Assembly: GCA_963716525.1 (NCBI GenBank)
Contig: OY970315.1
Coordinates: 4,530,536-4,594,535, forward strand
Source of the DNA: JBBREP01 sp963716525
GTDB taxonomy: Bacteria; Actinomycetota; Acidimicrobiia; IMCC26256; PALSA-610
DNA length: 64,000 nucleotides
Direction of reading: 5' to 3'
Part shown: positions 9,133 to 19,334 of the stretch, in pieces
How the letters are laid out: each line of letters starts with the position of its first letter
How positions within the stretch are numbered: the first letter of the stretch is position 1
The notes under the pieces: model-generated
The model's input: only the letters and a program-made list of their open reading frames with translations
Database searches by the model: none
Told to the model about the DNA's origin: nothing
Position numbers and translations under genes: made by a program

Positions 9133-12100
9133 TCAATGCGCCGCGACCCGCAACGCCTCGGCGCGCCGCTCGAGTTCGGGGAGGTCCAGCGTCTGGGCGA
9201 TCGTGATCACATCGGCGCACAGCGCGTCGGCGTCGGTCGGGCGATGCTTCGTGCTACGGATCGCGGCCTCCACCCAGGCCAGCTGGGCCCGGGCGCGAAG
9301 GAACGGCGACCCGAGCCGTTCCGCGACGGTGATCGCCAGCTCGAACAGCTCGTCGGCGTCGGCCGCACCCATCGCCGCCGCCGCGGCTGCGGCACCCTGA
9401 GCGATCGGCGCCGCGACCCACGCGCCGTTGCACGCGACCTGCTCGACGCAGGAGTCGAACATGGGCCGCAAGATCGCCGCGATCCTGGGCTCCTCCAACA
9501 GCCATGTGCTTTCCGCGGCGATCACCATGATCGTCGACCAGAACGTGCCGCGCGGCAAATCGTCGAGATCGGCGCTCGCGACCTCATGCAGCAGGTGACG
9601 GGCCTCGGCCCGACCGGCCTCGTCGGACGCGAGTGCGCGTACGAGCACGAACTTGACGCCCGGAAAGCCACCGAGCCGCGACAGCGCGTCACGGGCCGAC
9701 GGCACGACCTCCGACACCCGGCATTGGTGCCAGCGGAGCTGCGCGAGCTGAAGCAGACTCGTGACATCCGCGTGGGCGACGCCGTCGCGAATGCCGTACT
9801 CGCGCGTGCGGTGGATCAGGCGCTCGGCTTCACCGAAGCGACCTGCGAGCCCGGCACGCCAGGCCCGGCGGACCCGCTGGTTCCAGACGAGAGGGGGCAG
9901 GCTGGTGCTGGTGGCGATCGAATCGGCGATCTCGACGTAGCGCTCGATGCCGGCAACGTCGACGGCCTGCACGGCGGCGATGATTCCCGCGCTTGTGAGG
10001 TAGTAGCGAGCCAGGTCGTCGTGCATTGCCTCGGCGATCGCCAGCGCTTCGTCGACCTCCTGGCGTCGCCGTGAGACGGAGTCCGGCGAGTGCAGCATCG
10101 ATGCGTGGCGGCTCAGCGCATCGAGCAACGCCTCCTGATCGCCGCTCCGGCGAGCGAGCTCGAGGGCCTCGAACGCAAGGGTCTGGGCCTGGCCGGCATC
10201 ATGGCCCGCTCGTTCGGTAGCCGTGCGCGCGAGCACTCTGCTGCGCGCCTCGTCCTTCTCGGCGACGTCCAACGCACGGTCGAGCAGCGGCAGCACTTCC
10301 TCGTTCGCCATGCCGGGAAGGATCACCCACGCCGGCGACGCCAGGGTCGCCACGCGGACGATGAGGTCTGCGTCGGAGCCATCCAGGGCGATGCGCGCGG
10401 CCTCGCGCAACGCTACGACGAAATCGGGGTTGCCGGCTTGGTACCTCGCCTCGGCGAGCGCGGCGAGCAGCGGTCCCCTCCGTACGTCGTCATCAAGGTG
10501 GGAAAGCGCGAGCTCGTACCAATGAACGGCGTTCGCGGGTTCGAGCATGTGTTTTGCTTCGTCGCCGGCCCGGCGCGCGTACTCCACCGCCTTGTCCGCA
10601 GCATCGGACCCGTCGGCGTTGCCCCAATGGAACGCCAGGTCGGTGGCCGTGCCGCCGGCGCGCTCGATCGCGATCGCGGCGTGGCGGTGCGCGTCGACGC
10701 GCTCCTCACGGCTCAGGGACTCGGCGATCGTGCGCCGGGCCAGCTGATGCGTGAAGCGATACGTGTGGAGGCCGCTCGGCTGGAGCATCTGCGCGGCGAG
10801 AGCGCGGGCGATGATCGTCGCGGCGGCCGACTCGGGCAGTTCGAGGATCTCGCTCAGCAACGATGCAGTGAACTCGTGCTCGAAGACCGACGCAACCTTC
10901 AGCGCGTCTCCCGTCGTCCGACCGAGCGAGTCGAGCCGCGCGAGCACGACGTCGCGCACCCTGGGCGGCACCTCCCACTGCTCCGCGAGGTGCTCGGGCG
11001 GTGCGGTGTTGAGCAATTCGGCGATCATGAACGGGTTGCCCGAAGTGAGCTCGACCAGCTCAGGCGTGATGCGCTGCCGCGTGCCCGGTGCGATCTCCAT
11101 GCGCTCGAGGAGTGTGATGATGTCGTCGGCGGTAAGTGGACCGAGCTGCACGCGGTCCACGGCGCTGCGTTCGGCGAGCTCGTCGATCAGACGCCGCAGC
11201 GACTGCGAGTTCCGTGCGCCGTCGCTCCCCGCACTTGCGAGCACCAGCACCCGTTTGACGTCGACCGCGAAGAGCTGACCGATCACGTGCAACAAGCTGG
11301 CGCTCGCCCGGTCGAGATCGTCGACGAGCAGCACCACCGGTGCCTTCGCCGAGAGCGCGGCGAGCCACGATGCCGCGCGCCCGAGCACCCGCTCCTGGGA
11401 AGGCGCATGCGGACCGAGGACCGCCGCGAGATCGGGCACCGACACCAACACGAGATCGAGCTCCTCCCGCGTCAGCCGTCGAGCCGCGGCGGCGAGTGAA
11501 CGCATGAGGGCGATGACCGACGGGCACATCGGTTCGTGGACATCGACGGGCACGACGATCGCGTCCCGGCCGAAGCGGCGCGCGATCTCGAGCAGGAACC
11601 GGCTCTTGCCGTGCCCTGCCTCCGCTTCGAGGAGCAGCAGGCGGAAGCCGTCGCGGCTTGCGGCGCGCAGTGCGGCGCTGGCCCTGTCCAGCTCGACCTC
11701 GCGGCCTACGAACGCCAGCGTCTCGCTCGTCCAGGCCGGCATCGGCACCACGAGCCCCGCGTCGGGCGCAAGGAGTCCGGGGTCGTGGTCGAGCACCATG
11801 CGCTCGAGGTCCTGGAATCCACGCGACGGCTCGACGCCGAGCTGGTCGCGCGAACAAGACGCGGAGTTGGGCGCACGCCTCGAGCGCATCGACCTGGCGC
11901 CCCGACCGGTAGAGCGCGGCCACCTGGAGCGCACGGACGTGCTCGCCGAGCGGGTTGGCGACGACCCACTCGCCGATGTCGGCCAGCACCTCGAGGTGAC
12001 GGCCTTCGTGGAGATACGCCGCGCAGCGCGCTTCGTAGACGGTCCAGTGGAGTTCCGACAGCCGGTGGACCGCCGCCCGGTAGACGGGGAAGTCGGCGAG

Positions 12101-12523
12101 GCCTTCGAGCGGGTCTCCTGACCAGTATTCGAGGGCGGCATCGAGCGCCGCGGCGGCGCGGCGCGCGTCGTGCTCGGCGAGCGCCGCCCTCCCGGTGCGC
12201 AGCAGGCCTTCCACTCGCGTGACGTCGACCTCGTCCGGTCCGACATCGAGACGGTATCCACCGCCCTCCGACCGGATGCGTTCGGCCGCGGGACCGAGCA
12301 CGTGGCGCAGGCGCGACATCACCACGTGCAGCGCCGCCGTCGGGTGCTGGGGCAGTTCCTCGCCCCAGAGCCCCTCGATCGCCGCGGCGGTGCCCACGAC
12401 GCGGTTCGCCCGCAGCACCAGCATCGCCAGCAGCGCGCGCTGGCGCGGCGCGACCACCGGCGTCACCTCACCGTTGTCACCGACGACCGCGACGTCGCCG
12501 AGCAGTCGAAAGATCACACTCAC
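9133..12523 (-). CDS. BTAD/AfsR-type regulator with AAA ATPase and TPR-like domains (frame broken once)
   Basis: A restored protein of about 1129 residues from the GTG at 12523 (GGAG upstream). Residues 1-95 are an OmpR-like winged helix (FRLLGDVAVV, LAMLVLRANRVV). Residues 100-250 are the bacterial transcriptional activation domain, ending in DALEACAQLRVL. A STAND-type ATPase follows with Walker A EAGHGKS and Walker B VVLLVDDLD. The C-terminal 500 residues are helical, TPR-like and alanine-rich. Such proteins switch on nearby genes when a ligand or phosphorylation changes the ATPase state. The N-terminal part and the ATPase part sit in different frames; dropping one base at about 11853-11854 joins VLSRDQLGVEPSRG. 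The target genes are unknown; the adjacent accessory genes are candidates. Confidence 0.82.
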
Positions 12524-12707
12524 CCCACTCCGTTGACGGACCTGGTTCCCGCGCTCCATCGCGTCGCCTTCACCGTCACGGGGTTGCGTCGGCGTTCGAC
12601 TCGGTCGTGCTGACCGAAGCCGCGCACCCGCGTCAGTCGTTCTTGCGACTCGTAGAAATTACATTACGTAGCACTTTCACCGGGCTTTCATCATCGCATT
12701 GCGCCAG
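12524..12707. other. Non-coding gap with AT-rich patch
   Basis: No gene is seen here. A short AT-rich patch at about 12650-12690 stands out from the GC-rich surroundings and may hold the promoter of the BTAD regulator. A small inverted repeat AGTCG/CGACT lies at 12635-12650. I cannot assign -35 or -10 boxes with confidence. Confidence 0.3.
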
Positions 12708-14393
12708 TCATTCGAGACGGTCCGCGGGCACGAGGTCTCCGTACAGGGCGCCCGTGGCGAGGTCGCAGCCCGCCTCGACGAGCACTTCGCGGCCTACGGG
12801 CGTGTCGACACCGGTGGCGGCGACAAGCAGTTGCTGTCCGTGCGCCGCCCGCACGACCTCGGCCGCATGCCGACCGTCGCCCGCCGTCGCGTGGTGGGCG
12901 ACCGAGCGGGCCAGCAGCACGTCACCGCATCCGTGCTCGGCGGCAAGGTCCGCGTCGCTGGGCTCCTCGGCGCCGCAGAGCGCGAGGCGAACGCCGGTGT
13001 CGCGCAGGAATCGCAACGCGTCCCGCTCGACTGCACCCGCGGCGGCGAACCGGTCGCGGGGCACCTCGAGGCAGATGTTGCTCGTCGCCGTGTGGAACGC
13101 GTCGGCGATCTCCGAGAGATGCTGCTCGGCGCCCACGTCGAGCAGCAACCGCTGCGACGCCGGCACGTACATCCGGGCACCGGGCGCAAGCCGGCTGAGC
13201 ACGAGCACTGCCGCGATCTCACGGGCGACGAACAGGTCGACAGGCGCCGCGAGCGCAGTGCCGGCGATCATGTCGATGAACGCGCTCGCCGTGAGCGTGC
13301 CCCGCCGCGGATGCTCCCAACGTGCGCGTCCCTGGTATCCCACCGGCCGGCCCGAAGCCAATTCGACCACCGGACGGGCATACGCGCGCACGTCTCCCTG
13401 GCTCCACGCCACCCGGAACGCGTGGATCGTCAGATCGTCGTGATCATCCTCGCGCACGGGCGGCGCCAGCTCCGCCACGGTTGCCGCGGGCGTCGCGGCT
13501 GTCGCGACTGTCGCGGGTGCCTGCCAGTTCGCCCGGGAGGCGTCACGAACAAGATCATCGACGTCGAAGCCGGCTTCGGCGACGGCGACGCCACAGGTGA
13601 CGGCGAGATCGATCGCACCGGCGCTCGTGGCGATCGGCGCGCCCACGAGCAGTTCGAACACGGCGTGGGCGATGCGCCGAGCCTCGCTCGGATTGCGCAG
13701 CCCGCGCAGCAGGAGTCCGATGGTCGAGGCGTCGGCACGCCCGAGCACGTCGGTCGTCCGGGCCATGCATGCGACACGACCCACGACGGCGCGCATCACC
13801 TCGTCGACCACCGCGTCGCCGTACGCGGCGGCGGTCGTGGTGATCTCGACCCGGGCGGTGACGAGCGCGGTTGCGCCGGGAGCGCCTGCGCCGGCGAGGA
13901 CTTCGCGCAGGACGGCAAGGAACGCGGGCGGTTCGAGCATGCCCAAGCTGCCGTCCAGCACCGGCGCGCGGACACCGGTGGCATCCGGCTCGTGGGCGTA
14001 CACGACGTTGGCGTCCACCATGCCGCCCGGCGCGAGCTGCGCGACCGTCGACAGGTACATGCGCACCGGCACACCGCCGGCGGTGTTGATGAGGACCTCG
14101 CCACTCCATTCCCCGGTGCGCATCAGTTGAGGGCGCACGACCTCGTAATACTGCGTGAACGACTCCGGCGGGAAGAGGTCGGCCGTCGTCATGCCCTCGA
14201 TGTCGGCGACACCGAGACGCTTCCGTGCGGCGGGGTTCAGGTAGAGGATCTCGCTCAACGAGCCCGACACGCCCACGAAGTCGGCGGTGCCTTCGAGGAA
14301 GGCGGCAAGGTGCGCAACGATGTCGTCGTCGAGCTCCGGACCCACACGTACCCCCCGACCAGAACCGGGCTTCCCGCCCATGCCGCACAGCAT
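12708..14393 (-). CDS. PAS-GGDEF-EAL protein with degenerate catalytic motifs
   Basis: 561 residues in one unbroken frame. Residues about 20-135 form a PAS domain (FLEGTADFVGVSG, LYLNPAARKRLGV). Residues about 155-300 have GGDEF-domain secondary structure, but where RxGGDEF should stand the protein reads GRADASTIGLLL. Residues about 315-555 have the EAL fold, but EALLRW is replaced by QGRARWEHPRRGT, so the catalytic Glu is gone. It should neither make nor cut c-di-GMP and is more likely a sensor or scaffold. No membrane segment is seen, so it is probably cytoplasmic. The start is uncertain: MGG at 14381 or a later GTG are also possible. Confidence 0.72.
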   Translation of the reverse strand: MLCGMGGKPGSGRGVRVGPELDDDIVAHLAAFLEGTADFVGVSGSLSEILYLNPAARKRLGVADIEGMTTADLFPPESFTQYYEVVRPQLMRTGEWSGEVLINTAGGVPVRMYLSTVAQLAPGGMVDANVVYAHEPDATGVRAPVLDGSLGMLEPPAFLAVLREVLAGAGAPGATALVTARVEITTTAAAYGDAVVDEVMRAVVGRVACMARTTDVLGRADASTIGLLLRGLRNPSEARRIAHAVFELLVGAPIATSAGAIDLAVTCGVAVAEAGFDVDDLVRDASRANWQAPATVATAATPAATVAELAPPVREDDHDDLTIHAFRVAWSQGDVRAYARPVVELASGRPVGYQGRARWEHPRRGTLTASAFIDMIAGTALAAPVDLFVAREIAAVLVLSRLAPGARMYVPASQRLLLDVGAEQHLSEIADAFHTATSNICLEVPRDRFAAAGAVERDALRFLRDTGVRLALCGAEEPSDADLAAEHGCGDVLLARSVAHHATAGDGRHAAEVVRAAHGQQLLVAATGVDTPVGREVLVEAGCDLATGALYGDLVPADRLE

Positions 14394-14489
14394 GCACAGG
14401 ATGGCACATTCCGGACCTGCCGCGAAACGCCGCCACGAGGAACGGCGCTCCGGCCGGTGCCGGGCTGTCGTCGAGCGAGCCGACCGGGC

Positions 14490-16315
14490 CTACTCGGCAG
14501 CTCGGGCGACGGCAGCCCAGACCGCACGGGATCCGGCCGGCGACACGCCGATCCCGTTCGCAGACCCGAGCCCCTGTAGCCGATGTCCTCTGGGGCACAC
14601 GATTCGGTGCACGTCCACCACCGGTATTCGGTGCGCCACGGCGTAGTCGACGAGCACTCGATTCACCGCGGCCACCCGCGACGCATCACGCTCGACCAGC
14701 GCGAGGGCCCCATAGGTGCCGCCGAGCGGCGGGCTCATGCACGGAACGGTCGCGAGCAACATCGGCACCCGGACTTCTGCCGCGAACCGCGTCCAGCACG
14801 CGCACCACGTGTCTCGCGAACTCCGGTGTGCCGACGCGTGCGGTCTGCCCGTCGACTCGACGGTCGAAGACGGCCGCGGGACCCAACGCGATCAGCGCGT
14901 ACTGCGGCCCGAAACCGCTGAGTGCAGCCTGTACCACCGCCGCCTGCGGCGCAGCGCACGCAGACGCCGGCAACGCTCGCGTTCCCACCACGATCGGCGC
15001 GCCGTCGATGCTGCACCCGTGCGCAATGGCCGTTGCCCCTCGAATCGCGGCCACGTCGACGCCGTCGCCCAACGAAGCCGTGAACTGATCGCCGACCGCG
15101 AGCACACGTGTGCGGCCCGTGGCTCCGAGCTGTTGGAAATGGAACGTCACCAGTGCAGACGCCGGCACAGGTTGCCCGCCGACGGTCACCACGAGGAGCA
15201 GCCCGACCGTCACGAGCGTCGCGGCCGCCGTCGTGGTCCAGCCGACGTGCAGCCGTTGCGATCGGATCGGCCGTTCCACGAGGAAATACGACACGCACGC
15301 GACGGCGGCAACCACGAGGGTATGGACCCCGACGAGCCCGCCGCCGTGCAGCCCGGGGTACTGCGAGTCGACGAGCGTCATCAACGGCACATGGAACAGG
15401 TACACGCCGTAGGAGACGAGGCCGATCCATCGCAAGGGCGTCCACGAGAGCACCGGCCGGACGAACCTCGAGTCGGTATCGACGGCCGCGGCGATCACGA
15501 GGGCCGTTGCGATCGCGATCGCTGCGAAGCCGCCGCGATAGAGCCAGCCTTCCGTCGCGCCGACCGTCCGCATCAACCAGGCCAGCCAGACGGCCGCGCC
15601 GACGGCCAGGATCTCGACCGGCCGTCTCGCCCATCGTGGAAGCACCCGCTCGTACAGCACGACGGCGAGCACCGCGCCGACGAGGAGGCTGTGGGCACGC
15701 GAATCCGTGCCCATATAGGCAGCTTCGCTCGCCGCGCTCGCCGCATGGTGGTGCCACATCGCGATCACGCTCGCGACGGCGAGCCGCGCCGGCACCGACA
15801 CCGGCGAGCGCGCGCCGGCCTCGACCCATCACCAGCAGCACTCCGAGCAACATCGGCCAGGCGAGGTAGAACTGCTCCTCCACCGACAACGACCACAGCG
15901 GCCCGTACACGGTGGGCGGGACCTTCGTGAAGTAGATGCGCCACCAGTTGTAGACGTAGAAGATCGTGGCGAGACCCCCGCTGCGCAGCGGCCCCCGGTA
16001 GTACGCCGGCGCGAGCCACACGGCATACACGGCGATGAGCACGAAGAACACCGCCAGAGCGGGAAGCAACCGGCGAGCCCGCCGCGCCCAGAACGACCAC
16101 GACACGACCTTCCCGGTGCGGGCGTGGTCGGCGAGCAGCAGCGACGTGATGAGGTAGCCGGACAGCACGAAGAAGAGGTCGACGCCGAGGAACCCGCCGC
16201 GCAGCACGTTCGGCCGCAGCGGCTGATGCTCGAAGAACACACCGAGCACCGCAACGCCCCGTAGCCCGTCGAGCGCCGGCTGATGTTGCAGCCGCGCGTG
16301 TGGCGTCACGTCCAC
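14490..16315 (-). CDS. Acyltransferase-3 / SGNH membrane protein, OafA-like (frame broken twice)
   Basis: A restored protein of about 607 residues from a GTG at 16315. Residues 1-370 are an acyltransferase-3 domain: PALDGLRGVAVLGV, FFVLSGYLITSLLL, PLWSLSVEEQFYLAWP, ending in SYFLVERPIRS. The roughly ten membrane helices expected for this family are visible. The C-terminal 200 residues are an SGNH-like periplasmic domain. Its first block reads AVGDQFTASLGDG, with Gln where the catalytic Ser normally is, and the last block is VVDVHRIVC. Such proteins O-acetylate cell-surface sugars or lipids. Two extra bases break the frame, near 15811-15822 and at 14780-14781. Confidence 0.8.
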
Positions 16316-16404
16316 CGGCCTTCTGTTAGCTCACGGGCCGCGCCGTTGTCGAAAGTCTGCTCGGCCTCGGGCACGTGGGCGCGCACCACATCGCCCGCGT
16401 CGGC

Positions 16405-17188
16405 TCAACCCGCGACCTGGATGTTGTCGAGCACGACACCGCAGTACTGGTTGGGTCCCGATCCGGTGAAGGTGAGCATCTCGGTCGTGTGCGCAGCAGT
16501 GAACGCGTAGGTGGCGGTCTGGTAGCCAGTCGAAGCAGGGTTCGTCGCGGTGAGGGTCTGGTCGAGGTTCGCGACCTGGATGCGCACGCCGGCACTCGAC
16601 GCGCCAGGGTTGATCGCGTACGAGAAGCTCAGCATGTAGGACTTGCCCACTGTGAGCCCGGTGACGTTGCGCGCGATGACCCCGTAGCCGCTGCCATTGA
16701 GGTCGACGTCTTGCGTGCCGCCACCGGCGACCGGCCAGTAACCGGTACTGACGACGTCGATGCTGCCCCCGGTCACGGTCCATGGTCCGACACTGGCACC
16801 CGCGGAGACCGTGTACCAACCCGCCGATGGTGCGGCGGCCACGGCCGGCGGTTCGAAGTCGTCATTCAGCATTTGCGTGGCGCACGCGCCCGTGGACACC
16901 ACGGAGTAGCTGCCCGACCCGACAGTGACGCTGTTGAGGCTCGATTGCGTCTGCAGCAATCCCGACGACACCAATGTCGCTTCGCTCGCGTAATCGCCGT
17001 GTTGCGCGAAGTATGTCTCTTCGGCGGTACGCAGTGTGTGCGCGTCGCTCGTGCACGCGGCCGCTTGGCCCTTGTCGGTGATCCCCGACACCGCGAACAC
17101 GACGATCGCGGCGAGCACACCCAGCACCGCGATCACCACCAGCAACTCCACGAGCGTGAAGCCCCGCCGCGAGACGACTCTCCGTCAC
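16405..17188 (-). CDS. Type IV prepilin-like protein with DUF642/choice-of-anchor-like C-terminal domain (frame broken once)
   Basis: A restored protein of about 260 residues. With one G removed at 17167-17168 the N-terminus from GTG 17188 (GAGG upstream) reads MTESRLARGFTLVELLVVIA. That is a classic prepilin-peptidase site: cleavage would fall after the Gly, leaving an N-methylated Phe and Glu at +5. The hydrophobic stalk is followed by a short pilin head with LRTAEETYFAQHGDYA. From about residue 110 there is a separate beta-rich domain with DFEPP, WTVTGGSIDVV, VDLNGSGYGVIARNV and GVVLDNIQVAG, resembling the DUF642 / choice-of-anchor-C family. No pilus assembly genes are in the window. Confidence 0.72.
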
Positions 17189-17274
17189 GCATACCTCATT
17201 CCATCGTCCAGGTGAACGACATGATGAGTCCACGCTCGTCACCCAGCATGTCGCCGGCGCAACCGCGGGCTCCC

Positions 17275-17292
17275 TGTCACACGATCGTGACA
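17275..17292. promoter_or_regulatory. Palindrome upstream of the prepilin gene
   Basis: TGTCAC and GTGACA arms flank a 6-bp centre (18 bp overall), about 87 bp upstream of the prepilin start, in a 234-bp gap between that gene and tRNA-Asn. It could be a regulator site. The arms are inverted relative to the usual Crp half-sites, so I do not call it Crp. Nothing else is seen in this gap. Confidence 0.25.
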
Positions 17293-17422
17293 GAGCACGG
17301 TCGGGGCCCGGGCGAACACCGGTGAGTCGCTGACCGCGCGCGACCGGATGATTATCGGTCGTGGATGGCTGTCAGATACTTGCGCAGGAGCCGCCGAGCC
17401 GTGCCTTCAACCTGGGCGAAGA

Positions 17423-17498
17423 TGGCTCCGGGGGAGAGACTCGAACTCTCAACCTAGCGGTTAACAGCCGCTTGCTCTGCCGGTTGAGCTACCCCGGA
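17423..17498 (-). tRNA. tRNA-Asn (anticodon GUU)
   Basis: A cloverleaf with acceptor TCCGGGG/CCCCGGA, the anticodon arm GCGGCTGTTAACCGC with GTT in the loop, a T-arm GAGAGTTCGAGTCTC, discriminator G and an encoded CCA (17423-17425). All stems pair. Confidence 0.93.
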
Positions 17499-17599
17499 AT
17501 GGCCGCCCGCTGGGGGACGGACGTGCGACGTTACCAGCGGGCCGGTGACGGGCTCCGACCCGATCGGCAGCCGCGGCGCCGGTACGAGAGAATGCCGCG

Positions 17600-17873
17600 G
17601 TGAACTCGATCCGGGCTGTGATCTTCGACCTCGACGGTGTGGTGGTTCGACCATTTCTTCAACAGCGCGCGGATCGGTTACGCCAAGCCGGATCGCCGTG
17701 TGTTCGAGCACGTGGCCGAGCACCTCGCCGTCGCACCGCAGCACTGCGCGTTCACCGACGACTCCGAAGCGAAGCTCGCCGGTGCGGTCGAGATCGGCAT
17801 GGCGACGCACCACTACCAGGGTGTCGCGCCCTTGCGCGCCTGGCTGCGCGACGAACTCGGCCTCTGCTGCTGA
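17600..17873 (+). pseudogene. HAD-family hydrolase remnant lacking its middle
   Basis: The first 15 codons from the GTG at 17600 give the HAD motif I (AVIFDLDGVVV). The frame then shifts by one at about 17635-17645 and continues with WFDHFFNSARIGYAKPDRR, then the motif IV region FTDDSEAKLAGA and a normal C-terminus. Only about 90 residues remain where relatives have about 200, so the cap domain and motif II (about 80 codons or more) are missing. This is a deletion plus a shift, unlike the simple one-base shifts elsewhere. It should be inactive, unless the gap is an assembly collapse. It converges with rpoD. Confidence 0.65.
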
Positions 17874-17899
17874 AGGCTCGAGGCGAGCCAGCGCGTGGG

Positions 17900-19334
17900 T
17901 CAGGAACCGTCGAGGTGCTCTTTGAGGCGCTGCGAGCGAGCCGGGTGGCGCAGCTTGGCGAGCGTCTTGCTCTCGATCTGGCGGATGCGCTCACGGGTGA
18001 CCCCGAACGCGCGGCCCACCTCCTCGAGCGTGCGGATCTGACCGTCGTCGAGACCGAAGCGCATGCGCACCACCTGCTGCTCGCGCTCGTTCAGCTCGAG
18101 CAGCGCCTCCTCGATGTCGGCGCGGCAGCATCTTCAAGTCGGCCGCGGCCGACGGCGCGATCGTGTTCGGGTCCTCCACGAAGTCGCCGAGGAAACTGTC
18201 GTCCTCCTCGCCCACCGGCGTCTCCAACGACACCGGCTCCTGCGAGATGCGCTGGATCTCACGCACCTTCTCGGGGCTCAGCTCCACCTTCGCGGCGAGC
18301 TCGTCGACGCTGGGCTCGCGGCCCAGCTCCTGCACGAGCGAGCGCTGCACGCGCAGCACCTTGTTCATCGTCTCGACCATGTGCACGGGGATGCGGATCG
18401 TGCGCGCCTGGTCGGCGATGGCACGCGTGATGGCCTGGCGGATCCACCACGTGGCGTACGTGGAGAACTTGAAGCCCTTCGTGTAGTCGAACTTCTCCAC
18501 GGCCCGGATGAGCCCGAGGTTGCCCTCCTGGATGAGGTCGAGCAACGCCATGCCGCGCCCCACGTAACGCTTGGCGATCGACACCACGAGCCGCAGGTTC
18601 GCCTCGGTGAGGCGCTTCTTGGCGAGCTCGCCGTCGCGCGTGATCGCGAAGCGGTCGGTGCGCCATGCCTCGTCGACCGCATACGCGTCGAGATCGACCG
18701 GAGTGCACGGCATACCGCACGCACCGTGCAGCCGTGCAAGCACCTGCGGCACGTACTCGGCGGCGTCGAGCTCGAGCTGCGCGAGCGTGCCGGCCTCGAT
18801 GCGCTGCGCGAGCCGCACCTCCTGGTCGCCCGTGAGCAGCGGGACCCGCCCGATCTCCTTCAGGTACATGCGCACCGGGTCGAAGCTGCCACCCTCGGCG
18901 TGCGTGCGACCGATGGCCGGTGCGAACTCGTCGCCCGCCAGGGCGCGCCGGGTGCTCGCCTCGCCGGGCCGGCTGATCGTGGGGGACGACGGGGTGCGGC
19001 GGTGCTCGGTGCCGCCACGCCGGCGGGCCGTCTCCGCTTCCTCGCGCTGGCGATCCTCGAGCTCGAGCTCGTCGCGGATCTCGTCCTGCACCGTGACGCC
19101 CGCAGCTTCGATCACCGCGTAGATCGCTGCGAGCTCGCCGGTGTCGGGCTGCAGGTCGCGCAGCGCTGCGAACACCTCCGCCGAGGTGAGCACCCCGCGC
19201 TCCTTGCCGCGCGCGACGAGTTGCACCACCGCCAGTTCGACTGTGGCGTGCTCGATGGTGACCGGGTTCGTGCTTGGTGGTGGCGCGACGTCGTTCGACG
19301 ACGTCTCTTCACTCACGTCCACGATGCTCGCCAC
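17900..19334 (-). CDS. rpoD: Primary RNA polymerase sigma factor RpoD/HrdB (frame broken once)
   Basis: A restored length of about 477 residues. Region 1.1-like and acidic/basic linker sequences come first, then DPVRMYLKEIGRVPLL (region 1.2). Regions 2.1-2.4 read LRLVVSIAKRYVGRGM, DLIQEGNLGLIRAVEKFDY and TYATWWIRQAI. Region 3 follows, then region 4 with FGVTRERIRQIESKTLAKLRHP, the -35 recognition helix. A single extra base at 18123-18124, just after ADLKML, puts region 4 in the next frame. A housekeeping sigma factor without region 4 would not be viable, so this is most likely a sequence error. The start (GTG) overlaps the end of dnaG by 26 nt, giving a dgt-dnaG-rpoD operon. Confidence 0.92.
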
